Shown here: positions 36,600 to 44,892 of the stretch, piece after piece
Layout of the letters: each line of letters starts with the position of its first letter
How positions within the stretch are numbered: the stretch's first letter is position 1
Source of the DNA: Lysinibacillus cavernae
GTDB lineage: Bacteria > Bacillota > Bacilli > Bacillales_A > Planococcaceae
DNA: 64,000 bases
Assembly: GCF_009724685.1 (NCBI RefSeq)
Contig: NZ_WMEF01000003.1
Location: 62,001 to 126,000, forward strand
Direction of reading: 5' to 3'
Notes under the pieces: generated by a model
What the model was told of the DNA's origin: nothing
What the model saw: only the letters and a program-made list of their open reading frames with translations
Database searches by the model: none
Made by a program: the position numbers and the translations under genes

Positions 36600-37694
36600 T
36601 TAGCGACCGTGTAAAATATTTTTTTCATTTTTTAAGAATTGGCTGCGAGATTTCGCAACGCGAGCGATACGCTCTTCAGCTAAACGGTTCGCTGCCACAT
36701 ATGTTGGAATGCCATCTCGTTTTGAAATAGCAAAGATTTTTTCAATACTATCATAAATTCCATCAACGCGTTTCATTGCACGTTCACGATTGTAACCATA
36801 TAATTCATCCGCAACGTTAATAACACCACCAGCATTGATTACATAGTCTGGTGCATATGCGATACCTAATTCATGTAGGTAGTCACCATGACGTGAATCT
36901 TTTAACTGGTTATTTGCAGATCCAGCAATCACTTTCGCTTTTAATTGTGGAATTGTCTCATCATTTAAAATAGCGCCTAATGCACAAGGTGAGAAAATAT
37001 CAACTTCCTGTGCGTAGATTTCATCTGGTGACACGGCAATTGCATCAAAGTCATTAACCACTCGATCAATTGCTGCCTGATTGATATCTGTTACAACAAG
37101 TTTTGCCCCTTCATTATGTAGATACTCGCAAAGCTTGTAGGCTACATTTCCTAGACCTTGTACAGAAATTTTTAATCCTTCTAATGAATCTGAACCGAAT
37201 GCTTCTTTTGCAGCGGCTTTCATACCACGGTAAACGCCATAAGCTGTGACTGGAGATGGGTTACCTGAAGAACCGAATGCAGGAGAAATCCCTGTTACAT
37301 AATTTGTTTCCTCATGGATTAAATCCATATCAGATACCGTTGTACCTACGTCCTCAGCTGTAATATAACGGCCATTCAATCCATGGATGAAACGACCTAA
37401 CGCACGAAACATTTCTTCGTTTTTATCTTTAAATGGGTCACCAATAATGACCGTTTTTCCACCGCCAAGGTTTAAACCAGCTGCAGCATTTTTGTAAGTC
37501 ATTCCTCGTGCTAAACGTAATGCATCTTCAATTGCATTTTCTTCGGATGCATACGTCCACATACGTGCTCCACCTAGTGCTGGTCCAAGTGTTGTATCAT
37601 GGATAGCGATAACCGCTTTTAACCCTGATGCTTCATCTTGGCAAAATACCAATTGTTCATAATCATACTTTTCCATATACTTGAAGATTTCCAT
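36600..37694 (-). CDS. bcd: Leucine dehydrogenase
   Basis: 364 residues; NAD-dependent oxidative deamination of leucine, valine and isoleucine to the oxo acids used by the Bkd complex. [20 protein letters not shown] and [13 protein letters not shown] (catalytic lysines), then the Rossmann motif [18 protein letters not shown] at 37694 (MEIFKYME) has AAAGGGGCG upstream; the earlier in-frame start is unsupported. First gene of the locus, with a ~185-nt leader from the candidate promoter. Confidence 0.96.
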   Translation of the reverse strand: MEIFKYMEKYDYEQLVFCQDEASGLKAVIAIHDTTLGPALGGARMWTYASEENAIEDALRLARGMTYKNAAAGLNLGGGKTVIIGDPFKDKNEEMFRALGRFIHGLNGRYITAEDVGTTVSDMDLIHEETNYVTGISPAFGSSGNPSPVTAYGVYRGMKAAAKEAFGSDSLEGLKISVQGLGNVAYKLCEYLHNEGAKLVVTDINQAAIDRVVNDFDAIAVSPDEIYAQEVDIFSPCALGAILNDETIPQLKAKVIAGSANNQLKDSRHGDYLHELGIAYAPDYVINAGGVINVADELYGYNRERAMKRVDGIYDSIEKIFAISKRDGIPTYVAANRLAEERIARVAKSRSQFLKNEKNILHGR

Positions 37695-38081
37695 GAAACT
37701 CGCCCCTTTGCTTTGGAAAGTGCATCCCCAAATGCCCATCCAATCAAGTTTAATCTAACTATCTCTTCTCCTTAGGGTCCCCATCCCAGCACGTGCTGAG
37801 TCCCTCTTATTCAGTAGGTGTTTTGACCCCAATACATGAAGAAAAAATTGTTTAGTAATGGATAATATTGCTCCACTTATTTTTACAATACTGACAAATT
37901 CACAATTTCGCAACTATTATTACATATTCTTATTTAAGTAAGAATTTTCTAAACATTCAGTAACAATCGCTACTTTATGCACCTCCTCGTTTTTATGCAA
38001 AAATATTATATTGGATTCTACCTTCCTTGACATTCCACCATCCACAGGTACAATTAATCATAGGAATAAGGAGGGGTATGC
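37695..38081. other. Divergent regulatory region bcd / DUF2627 gene
   Basis: No gene is seen. For bcd (minus) a candidate promoter TTGCGA-17 bp-TATTGT lies at about 37885-37914, with a CodY-like box upstream (37943-37957). The leader holds a hairpin with AGGG/CCCT ends around the 12-bp palindrome CAGCACGTGCTG (37774-37805). The plus side carries the AAGGAGGGG ribosome site of the DUF2627 gene. Confidence 0.5.
37943..37957. promoter_or_regulatory. CodY-like box upstream of bcd
   Basis: AATTTTCTAAACATT differs from the CodY consensus AATTTTCWGAAAATT at two of 15 positions. It overlaps a 7-bp inverted repeat (ATTCTTA/TAAGAAT, 37926-37945). CodY controls branched-chain amino acid genes in Bacillus, so the site is plausible but unproven. 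Confidence 0.4.
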
Positions 38082-38318
38082 ATGGCCCGTTTAGCTGCAT
38101 TTATTGTAATGCTTATTCCAGGTCTTATGGCTGCAGGTGGCATTAAATTTATGCGTGATACATTATTTGGTAAGCTTATTTCACCATTCCCATTTTTATG
38201 GGTACAATTCGTTATAGGTGTCATTTTCTTCGTTATAGGCTTTGGTTTTTTCGCAGGATTTTTACTACATCGCGACCGAAAAAATGGAAAAGTAGCACCA
38301 CGCTTCCAAAAAAAATAA
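38082..38318 (+). CDS. DUF2627 small membrane protein (YqzF-like)
   Basis: 78 residues with two membrane helices (about 5-22 and 39-62) and a basic tail. MARLAAFIVMLIPG and the position between the bkd locus and gdpD match the YqzF/DUF2627 family as I recall it. ATG behind AAGGAGGGG. Function unknown. Confidence 0.82.
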   Translation: MARLAAFIVMLIPGLMAAGGIKFMRDTLFGKLISPFPFLWVQFVIGVIFFVIGFGFFAGFLLHRDRKNGKVAPRFQKK

Positions 38319-38322
38319 AAAA

Positions 38323-38361
38323 AGCTATCCAAATAAGTCACACCTGACTTAATGGATAGCT
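38323..38361. terminator. Bidirectional intrinsic terminator
   Basis: AGCTATCCA/TGGATAGCT outer stem and AGTC/GACT inner stem, with A-runs and T-runs on both sides, between the convergent DUF2627 and gdpD genes. Confidence 0.88.
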
Positions 38362-38365
38362 ATTT

Positions 38366-39094
38366 TTATACACGTTGTTGTGCAGTTATGACTTTATCTG
38401 GATAATCCGTAATCCAACCAATAACAGCAGGATGTGGATTCGTTAAGAAAGGTTCAGTGCCGTCAATTGCATAAAAACGACATGCTTTCTCACTTGTGAC
38501 ACAAGCCTCCAAGTATCTTGGTTTGTAGTACCTTTTATGCATATGCACACTATCAGCTGCTTTATAATCTGAAAGCAAATCCCATTTTAGTTTTTTAGTG
38601 GCAATCAGAGCCGTTTCATATTCAGGTCTATGCTTTTTCACAATCTCCAATAGCTCATAGTGAAATGATGAAAAATGACTACCTGCTGGCAGAATTACGC
38701 CTCGTAGAAAGTCAATCAGACCACCTGGATTGTCCAGGATGGTTGATTTTAATTCAATATTCAATGGCAACTGGTGGATATTTGCCCATGCTAAAACCGC
38801 ATCAAAAGCTGGCATTTTATACGAGGAAAATAGACGTCGCCATGGCTTGCCTAGTTTAAATCGCAGAAGCTCCTCCATCGTACAATCGCTCACAAGTTTA
38901 TTGATGCCTACGAGTCTTGATAACTGTGGATCGTGATACACAACAGATAGCCCCTCTTTTGAAAATTGAATGTCTAATTCAATCCCATCAGCCCCAAGCT
39001 CCAATGCCTTTTCGAAAGCTTTAAAGGTGTTCTCCAATGCATAAGCAGAAGCACCACGATGTGCAAAAACAGGAATGCTTAATTGGTTAGACAT
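38366..39094 (-). CDS. Glycerophosphodiester phosphodiesterase
   Basis: 242 residues; hydrolyses glycerophosphodiesters to glycerol-3-phosphate and an alcohol. Catalytic motif HRGASAYALENT, metal ligands in ADGIELDIQ and VVYHDPQL. No signal peptide, so cytoplasmic. It starts within the end of fapA (8-bp overlap) and matches B. subtilis yqiK in context. Confidence 0.92.
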   Translation of the reverse strand: MSNQLSIPVFAHRGASAYALENTFKAFEKALELGADGIELDIQFSKEGLSVVYHDPQLSRLVGINKLVSDCTMEELLRFKLGKPWRRLFSSYKMPAFDAVLAWANIHQLPLNIELKSTILDNPGGLIDFLRGVILPAGSHFSSFHYELLEIVKKHRPEYETALIATKKLKWDLLSDYKAADSVHMHKRYYKPRYLEACVTSEKACRFYAIDGTEPFLTNPHPAVIGWITDYPDKVITAQQRV

Positions 39095-40658
39095 TTAGCT
39101 CACCGAATTCTAGCAGGAATTTACCATTGGTCATTTTGCTAAGCAGCGATGATTTTCTGCCGATTTGAATATACGTACCAGGATACGCCTCTTTCGTCAC
39201 AACAATCTCTTCTTTCCCAGCATGACGCATTTCATCCATTAATAGTTTTATTTCACGATCTAATGTTATCGCTTCGGCTTTTAATTTTGTTAAAGTTTGC
39301 TTTGTCTCTTCAAATATTGCCGTCTGTTCTTTAGACATTTGTTTGAGGAATGGTAATAAGCTTTTCATTTTGGACTCATTTGTTGAAATTTCTGATTGCA
39401 ATTGTTTAAGCTGTGTAGCCTTTTCTTGCATAATAGAATTATTTTCCTGCTTATTGATGCTTTCAATCAGTAAATCTGTTCGACGCTCTAATCGGTTCCC
39501 TGAAATGGCAGTGACGATGGTATTTTTAGCTACCGCACGCCCCCCTATAATTTTGCCTTTTCGTTCGTCAACATATATGGAGTGGGCAGAAAGCTGTGAT
39601 CCAAGCGCATAAGAACCAATATGAATACTATCACCCGCAAATAAATTCGCTTCATTCACATGCTTAACAAAGATATTCCCACCTGCTTCCACTACTGTTG
39701 AACCAAGTCCAAAAATTCCTCCACGAATATAAACATCGCCCTCAATAGATTTAATGAGCTTGGCACCGCTTACACCTTCAGCACCCTCAATGGAAATATC
39801 TCCAGTCGCAATAACCGTATAACCATTCGTCACTGTTCCTTTAATACTCAGTGAGCCATTAAATTCTAAGTTACCTGTTTCTACTCCAACATCGCCATTT
39901 ATAGGTAGGTGTCTGTTTACACCTATCATACCCTTCACATCATCTAAAACACCTGCAATTTTCGAGCGAATCACGATTTTTCCGTCCTCTTCCACTTCAT
40001 AGGCCGATTTTGTATCGTATTTTATAGGAAAATCTCGCCCTGGTACAGCAGCAACCACATCACCTAGCACATTTTTTCCCGCTTTACCTAATGTCGCAGG
40101 AATTTTTTCACCTAGCCATGAGCCTTCTGAAATTTCTGAAATAAAATTCATATCATAATAATCTGCTTTACCGTCTTCGCGAATGACCGGTTTTCTCTCT
40201 GGTTTAGGTAAGTATGTAATTTGCGCATCCATTCCTGCTATAGGTTGTTCACCTTGAGCAATTAAAAATGCTTTTCCTGGTTCAGCCTTCGCAATATCAA
40301 AATCTAAGATTCCGTGACGAATGCCTGTTTCTTCAAGTGTTTCGCGTATTTGTTGAGTTAATTTTTCTTTATTATTTTGAATATATTCGTGCGTTTCATA
40401 TATAAAAATAGAGGCTGACATTTTATCACGTGCTATTTCTGCTTCAACATTTGGAAGCCAGCGTCCAATTTCAACCGGGCTTGTGTTCTGAGTTGACAAC
40501 ACGTTTTTTAAAATTGAAAAATTAGATAATTTAAGTCGCGGATGACTACGTAGGATGCTATCAAAATCTTTTAATGGGAAACCGGCACTAAAAGTAAGCA
40601 TAAATACCTTGCCATTTTCTTCAGAAATTTCGAAGTTTTCGTTTCGAACTAGAATCAA
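39087..40658 (-). CDS. FapA/DUF342-family flagellar-assembly-like polymer protein
   Basis: 523 residues: N-terminal mixed domain, a central right-handed beta-helix with repeated GD-(I/V)-x-I segments (GDISIEGAEG, GDVYIRGGIFG, GNIFVKHV), then a coiled coil (about 405-480) and a small C-terminal domain (YPGTYIQIGR). This is the DUF342 layout; the family has been linked to flagella or septum polymers but its function is not settled. TTG start with a strong AGGAGGTAG. It overlaps gdpD. Confidence 0.85.
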   Translation of the reverse strand: MILVRNENFEISEENGKVFMLTFSAGFPLKDFDSILRSHPRLKLSNFSILKNVLSTQNTSPVEIGRWLPNVEAEIARDKMSASIFIYETHEYIQNNKEKLTQQIRETLEETGIRHGILDFDIAKAEPGKAFLIAQGEQPIAGMDAQITYLPKPERKPVIREDGKADYYDMNFISEISEGSWLGEKIPATLGKAGKNVLGDVVAAVPGRDFPIKYDTKSAYEVEEDGKIVIRSKIAGVLDDVKGMIGVNRHLPINGDVGVETGNLEFNGSLSIKGTVTNGYTVIATGDISIEGAEGVSGAKLIKSIEGDVYIRGGIFGLGSTVVEAGGNIFVKHVNEANLFAGDSIHIGSYALGSQLSAHSIYVDERKGKIIGGRAVAKNTIVTAISGNRLERRTDLLIESINKQENNSIMQEKATQLKQLQSEISTNESKMKSLLPFLKQMSKEQTAIFEETKQTLTKLKAEAITLDREIKLLMDEMRHAGKEEIVVTKEAYPGTYIQIGRKSSLLSKMTNGKFLLEFGELNV

Positions 40659-40991
40659 GCTACCTCCTCCTTCCCTCTACATGTAAGTATATACAATCCA
40701 CTTACATTTGTTTAGAGACCATTGTCACTACCGAGAAAGAAAATAGTACTACTTAATCATTAAAATATCCAACTATATTTTATTACCAATAAATACAATT
40801 AGGTATTTAAAACTAATAAATTGTTTGTTTTTTTATTTTTTTAATAAAATCACCCTTAATTACAAAGTTATTCTATTAGGATAATTTGAACAAATAGTAT
40901 TCCATAGATAGATATTACAGTGTAGGATTATCATAAAAAATGAATAATAACAGGTCTTTAGAACTATTAAAATATAGAGAATTAAGTCTCT
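40659..40991. other. AT-rich intergenic region
   Basis: About 330 bp, very AT-rich. I see no ORF, RNA motif or clear promoter beyond the upstream region of fapA. Confidence 0.5.
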
Positions 40992-41177
40992 TTATTCAAA
41001 ATAACGCTTACTACTTCCAATTTGGTACGTAGAACCTAATTGTTCTAATTGCTCCTTTGCCATATATTGCACACTTATTTTACCATTTAACACCAGACGT
41101 ACTTCAAATAAATGTTCCTCTATTTGTGTAATTTCTATTGAATCCATTCCATCTAATTGAAAATTAATACTTTTCAT
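40992..41177 (-). CDS. Hypothetical protein, 61 aa
   Basis: Starts MKSINFQLDGMDSIE at the ATG at 41177, six bases after AGGTG. The composition suggests a small beta-rich soluble protein. The family is not recognised and there is no clear terminator. Probably real because of the good ribosome site. Confidence 0.5.
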   Translation of the reverse strand: MKSINFQLDGMDSIEITQIEEHLFEVRLVLNGKISVQYMAKEQLEQLGSTYQIGSSKRYFE

Positions 41178-41431
41178 CTTAATCACCTGTCCATTATAGT
41201 TTTCTTTTAATTTGCCATCTTACTTTCTATTTATCCAAGTTATGCTCTTATTTTTGCTTACCGATGGAAATTTACACAATTCAACCTCAATCACTTATAC
41301 TAGTACAGTATAGGTTGAAAACATTTTCACTGCATCCTACTCTGTTTTTTATGTATCATTAACAACAGGTCTAACATAATGAGATGTTTTAGGTTACTAA
41401 CCCATTTTTTATTAGTATTGGAGGCAGTTCC

Positions 41432-41959
41432 ATGAAAAAAATACTATCTATTATATTAGGTACCCTCTTGCTATTAGTCGGCTGTGATACTAGGTCAACT
41501 AACCAAATGTATAAGGGGAATGATTTAACAGTTGGCGTTATCGGCCCATTTCCTAATATCAGTGAAGAAAACGTTGTCTTTGAGAAAATAACTTTGGATG
41601 ATTTGAAAGAAAGCACAGAAAAAATTTCAAATGACTTTGATGCTGTTATTATAACAAAAGAATTTCTTTCTGAAGCAGATGATGAGCAATATGTTACTGT
41701 TTATAATGAATTAGAGATTCCGACATTCTTTATGCAATCCACTAAGGCACACGTTCCTTTTGTCAATAAAGGAGTGGATTATGATACATTTATTGACATC
41801 CAACCTTTGAGTTATGCAACTGGTTATTTAAACACTTCAACTGACAACGAAATCAAATATGAAACTTGGAGATATGAGCTTAAAGATCATAAAGAGAACG
41901 ACACAAACATCCAAGAGTTGTATTCAAGAATTTTTCAAACTATTGATTCTCTGAAATAA
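41432..41959 (+). CDS. Putative lipoprotein
   Basis: 175 residues with a lipoprotein signal: MKK, hydrophobic core, then LLVGC with the lipidated Cys at position 18. The mature protein is acidic and alpha/beta (VGVIGPFPNISEENVVFEKI, DAVIITKEFLSEADDEQY), reminiscent of a small periplasmic-binding-like fold, but no family is recognised. Strong TTGGAGG ribosome site. It borders a recombinase relic, so it may be horizontally acquired. Confidence 0.68.
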   Translation: MKKILSIILGTLLLLVGCDTRSTNQMYKGNDLTVGVIGPFPNISEENVVFEKITLDDLKESTEKISNDFDAVIITKEFLSEADDEQYVTVYNELEIPTFFMQSTKAHVPFVNKGVDYDTFIDIQPLSYATGYLNTSTDNEIKYETWRYELKDHKENDTNIQELYSRIFQTIDSLK

Positions 41960-41997
41960 ACGAAACATTTACTCGCTATTTAACTCACAATACAGCT

Positions 41998-42449
41998 TAG
42001 CCGAAATAATTATCCAGTTGTTGCTTGCTGGTCTTTGTCTTGCGTAATAGCATTACATTCCCTCGCAAATCTAAATCAGATGCCACAACTTCCCAACAAT
42101 TCTCCTATTCTTGCGCCAGTATCAAAAAACTATTACCCATTCATGGTATTGATTGATTTTCGTATCGTCGAAAGAACGAAAAATCTGTTTTAATTCATTA
42201 TCTTCAAGGGATGCTATCATTAAGTTGCTCTGAAAATAAGTGCGATTAAAATATTTTTATGTTAAGTACATAATTCGCAATTGTCGTTTTACTAACTGGC
42301 TTGCCAAAATCATTGCGTCGTTCTGGGTAGTTTACAGGCGTTTCTGCAGCACTTAACAAAAACTTAGCTCTTTCTTCGAATAACGAATGTAAGCGCGTAT
42401 ATGCTCTTTCTTGACGAGTTTTAACAATATCTATTTTTAATTTATCCAA
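41998..42449 (-). pseudogene. Decayed tyrosine recombinase/integrase (first relic)
   Basis: The 5' part is still open (42246-42449; ...KPVSKTTIANYVLNIKIF), the core-binding domain of an integrase. Downstream, in shifted frames, come SLEDNELKQIFRSFDD, then DTGARIGELL (the catalytic-Arg region), then VVASDLDLRGNVMLLRKTKT. At least two frame changes separate them. The HxxR-H/W-Tyr catalytic C-terminus is missing. It is therefore a dead, truncated recombinase, probably from a lost plasmid or element. Confidence 0.75.
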
Positions 42450-42503
42450 AAGATACCTCGTGCTATTTTGCGGAACAATCCATTATTAATAAACACAAAA
42501 AAT

Positions 42504-42546
42504 ACGCCCATCTAAACAGTCGACATAAACTGTTTAAAAAGGCGTT
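42504..42546 (-). terminator. Probable spo0A terminator
   Basis: ACGCC/GGCGT outer and AAACAGT/ACTGTTT inner stems, with TTTTTTG following in minus orientation, about 90 nt after the spo0A stop. Confidence 0.7.
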
Positions 42547-42637
42547 ATAATAATTCACAGTATAATTGCTATAAAAATAAGTTTATCTGTCATTTTACGC
42601 TCAGCCTGACGTTTACAAAGCGTTTATATCTATGTTT

Positions 42638-43429
42638 TTAGCTAGCCATCATGTCGATGCGGATTTTGTCTGCGATCATGGCAATGAATTCGCTATTCGT
42701 AGGCTTGGATTTTAAGTGATGCACTGTATAGCCAAACATCGACGAAATGGATTCATAATTGCCACGATTCCATGCAACCTCGATGGCATGTCGGATGGCA
42801 CGTTCCACACGTGATGGTGTTGTATTGAATTTTTTCGCGATTTCTGGATATAAAATTTTCGTCACAGATCCTAATAATTCAATATCCTCAAATACCATTT
42901 GAATGGCTTCGCGTAAATAAGAGTACCCTTTAATATGTGCTGGTACACCGATTTCTTTAATAATGGCAGTAATCGTACTGTCTAATTGATGTTGATTTAA
43001 TTTTTGAGGTACTGTCGGTTGTAACACGCTTGTCTTTTTCGGAAGTGTGGCCTTCTGTCCAGCACAATGTAGAATTTTTTGCACTAATTGATCAAATTCA
43101 AACGGTTTCAGCATGAAATAGGAAGCCCCTAAATCTACTGCCTGCTTCATGACATCTTCCTGACCAAAAGCTGTTAACATAATGACTTGGATCGATGACA
43201 TTTTTTCGTTTTGATACATGGACTCTAATACTGCTAAACCGTCAAGATGAGGCATTATTATATCTAGAAGTAAAATATCAGGTGTAAATTCCTCAAGCAT
43301 TTGTAGACAAACTTTACCATTTGAAGCAGTTGCAATAATTTCTATTTCGGCATGTCCTTGAAAATACTGCTCCATTGTTTTTAATAACTCACGATTATCA
43401 TCTGCAATCGCTACTTTTACCTTTGTCAT
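42638..43429 (-). CDS. spo0A: Sporulation master regulator Spo0A
   Basis: 263 residues. Receiver domain with the phosphoacceptor Asp56 ([15 protein letters not shown]), conserved Thr in VIMLTAFGQ and Lys in [11 protein letters not shown] linker joins the C-terminal Spo0A DNA-binding domain (about 145-263; [20 protein letters not shown] is the recognition helix). Phosphorylated Spo0A starts endospore formation. ATG at 43429 follows AGAAGGAGG. Downstream of spoIVB as in all Bacillaceae. Two 0A-like boxes lie upstream. Confidence 0.98.
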   Translation of the reverse strand: MTKVKVAIADDNRELLKTMEQYFQGHAEIEIIATASNGKVCLQMLEEFTPDILLLDIIMPHLDGLAVLESMYQNEKMSSIQVIMLTAFGQEDVMKQAVDLGASYFMLKPFEFDQLVQKILHCAGQKATLPKKTSVLQPTVPQKLNQHQLDSTITAIIKEIGVPAHIKGYSYLREAIQMVFEDIELLGSVTKILYPEIAKKFNTTPSRVERAIRHAIEVAWNRGNYESISSMFGYTVHHLKSKPTNSEFIAMIADKIRIDMMAS

Positions 43430-43514
43430 TTCAATTCCTCCTTCTGGACTTGCTTTGAACACTTCAAAGCATTAACCTAACCCCTAAATGCCGTTTTTGG
43501 CACACTGTGGAATT

Positions 43515-43521
43515 TTCGACA
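43515..43521 (-). promoter_or_regulatory. 0A box upstream of spo0A
   Basis: Perfect TGTCGAA on the minus strand 86 bp before the spo0A start. A second near-match (TGTCGAT) is at 43586-43592. Known Spo0A binding-site consensus. Confidence 0.6.
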
Positions 43522-43750
43522 TTTTTGTTTTAAAAACCTTTTTCATTTCCAAAAATGAGTATGTAGTCCGATACTTTCCTTTTATATCGACAAGTTACGA
43601 TAAATAGTTGCAACCTATCGAATGCTTTTATTATTTATTTTAGATAAAAATACTAGATAAAACTACAGTTTTTTTAAATATCGTGACTCCTTCAGGAAGT
43701 TATTAGAAATACTTGTTGAATTCCCTTATGTTTTTAGAAATAAAGGTAAA

Positions 43751-43800
43751 AATCCGCGTAGTTTCCTACGGCGCACTGCCCGTGGAAAGTGAAGCGGATT
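43751..43800 (-). repeat. Compound hairpin between spoIVB and spo0A
   Basis: Nested inverted repeats: AATCCGC/GCGGATT, TTTCC/GGAAA and ACGG/CCGT, with a short T-run in minus orientation. It can terminate spoIVB transcription. Its layout resembles dispersed hairpin repeats of Bacillaceae that I recall (TTTCC...GGAAA with GCGGATT ends). Confidence 0.6.
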
Positions 43801-43822
43801 CTTACCATTCATTAATACCCCT

Positions 43823-44770
43823 TTAAGAAGATCTTCTTAACATTTCTGCTACAGTTAACGCTGCTCCTTTTTTCGGCTCTTCCACAAACATATGTGTCAC
43901 AGCACCGACAAAACGACCATCTTGAATGATAGGACTGCCACTCATTCCCTGTAAAATACCACCTGTTTTTTCAATGAGCTTTTCGTCTGATACTATAAAT
44001 TCAAGACGTTCATTTTCAACTTTTGTAATTTCAATTGAAAAGGATTCCACCTTACTGCCTTCAATGGCGGTAAAGATTTCAGCTTTCCCAGTTTTTATAT
44101 CTTTTTCATGCATAATTTCAATGGCTTTGGGTAATCTTTGTTGATAACCGTCTTCCCAACGGCCAAATATACCATAAATAGTATTTTTATCTATACTACC
44201 CAGTCGTTCTTGATGCTTTTCAATAGAGGATATTTTATAGCCTGGTTGGCCCGGTGTGCTTTTACGAATTTGTTGGATAGAAGCTAAAAAAATGGAGCCA
44301 GCTCTAAAAACAGGGGCTTCTTGTAGGGTTGAATCAACAATTTGATGACCTAGTGCACCGTAATTTTTTGTCTCTGGATCAATATAAGTCAGTGTTCCTA
44401 CTCCATCTGTTTCATCTTTTAAAAAGGAAATGACATGCTCTGCTTCTTGATTTTGTAATTCCAATGTAATTTGTTTGCCTTCACTATTAATCGTCCATTT
44501 CTGTTGGCCATCTTTAGCCACAGCTTGTTTGGCATCAGCAAGAGATTTTACAGGTATATCATTTATTTTTTCAATAACAGCGCCTCCTTTCATCCACTGA
44601 TTGGAAGCTAATAGTACATCATGTGCTACAAATACATGTGATAATTGAAGTTGGATTCCAATTGCTTCGCCCATGGGTATAAGCTTTTTGGCGGCTAAAG
44701 CTTGTATAGGTAGCACTAACAAAAAGATGAGCATAGGCAAAATGACTAATTGACGCCAATGACGATTCAT
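43823..44770 (-). CDS. spoIVB: SpoIVB sporulation signalling peptidase
   Basis: 315 residues; secreted serine peptidase of family S55 that activates SigK processing from the forespore. N-terminal membrane/signal segment (about 7-26), PDZ-like domain (about 45-110; MKGGAVIEKINDIPV), and peptidase domain with His in YGALGHQI and nucleophilic Ser in ILQGMSGSPII. ATG at 44770 follows AAAAGGAGGTG. Confidence 0.96.
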   Translation of the reverse strand: MNRHWRQLVILPMLIFLLVLPIQALAAKKLIPMGEAIGIQLQLSHVFVAHDVLLASNQWMKGGAVIEKINDIPVKSLADAKQAVAKDGQQKWTINSEGKQITLELQNQEAEHVISFLKDETDGVGTLTYIDPETKNYGALGHQIVDSTLQEAPVFRAGSIFLASIQQIRKSTPGQPGYKISSIEKHQERLGSIDKNTIYGIFGRWEDGYQQRLPKAIEIMHEKDIKTGKAEIFTAIEGSKVESFSIEITKVENERLEFIVSDEKLIEKTGGILQGMSGSPIIQDGRFVGAVTHMFVEEPKKGAALTVAEMLRRSS

Positions 44771-44858
44771 ACGACACCTCCTTTTCATTTTTGTCCTTTT
44801 ACTATGTGTTTTTGTGGCATTCTTATAAGCGGTAAATATTTGCGCAAAATGAAAAAAC

Positions 44859-44884
44859 CCAGAAACAGATGATACTGTTTCTGG
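44859..44884 (-). terminator. Terminator of recN
   Basis: CCAGAAACAG/CTGTTTCTGG 10-bp perfect stem followed in minus orientation by GTTTTTTC, nine bases after the recN stop. Confidence 0.9.
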
Positions 44885-44892
44885 AATGAAGG

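Larger units (their letters stand above)
43430..43822. other. spo0A upstream region
   Basis: Two 0A-box-like sites lie in minus orientation: TGTCGAA at 43515-43521 and TGTCGAT at 43586-43592, which suggest autoregulation. Near spoIVB there is a compound hairpin (43751-43800). No extra gene is seen. Confidence 0.55.

Noticed and set aside
37695-37740. Sigma-54 (-24/-12) promoter upstream of bcd
   Set aside because: GG and GC dinucleotides near TGGGCATTTGGGGATGCA are not 12 bp apart as required and lie too close to the start codon; bkdR is absent too.
37774-37810. T-box riboswitch before leucine dehydrogenase
   Set aside because: The GC-rich leader hairpin lacks the T-box sequence and specifier-loop layout, and T-boxes control synthesis genes, not this catabolic gene.
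42246-42449. Free-standing 67-aa gene
   Set aside because: Its sequence continues, frameshifted, into integrase domains downstream, so it is a fragment of a recombinase relic and not an independent gene.
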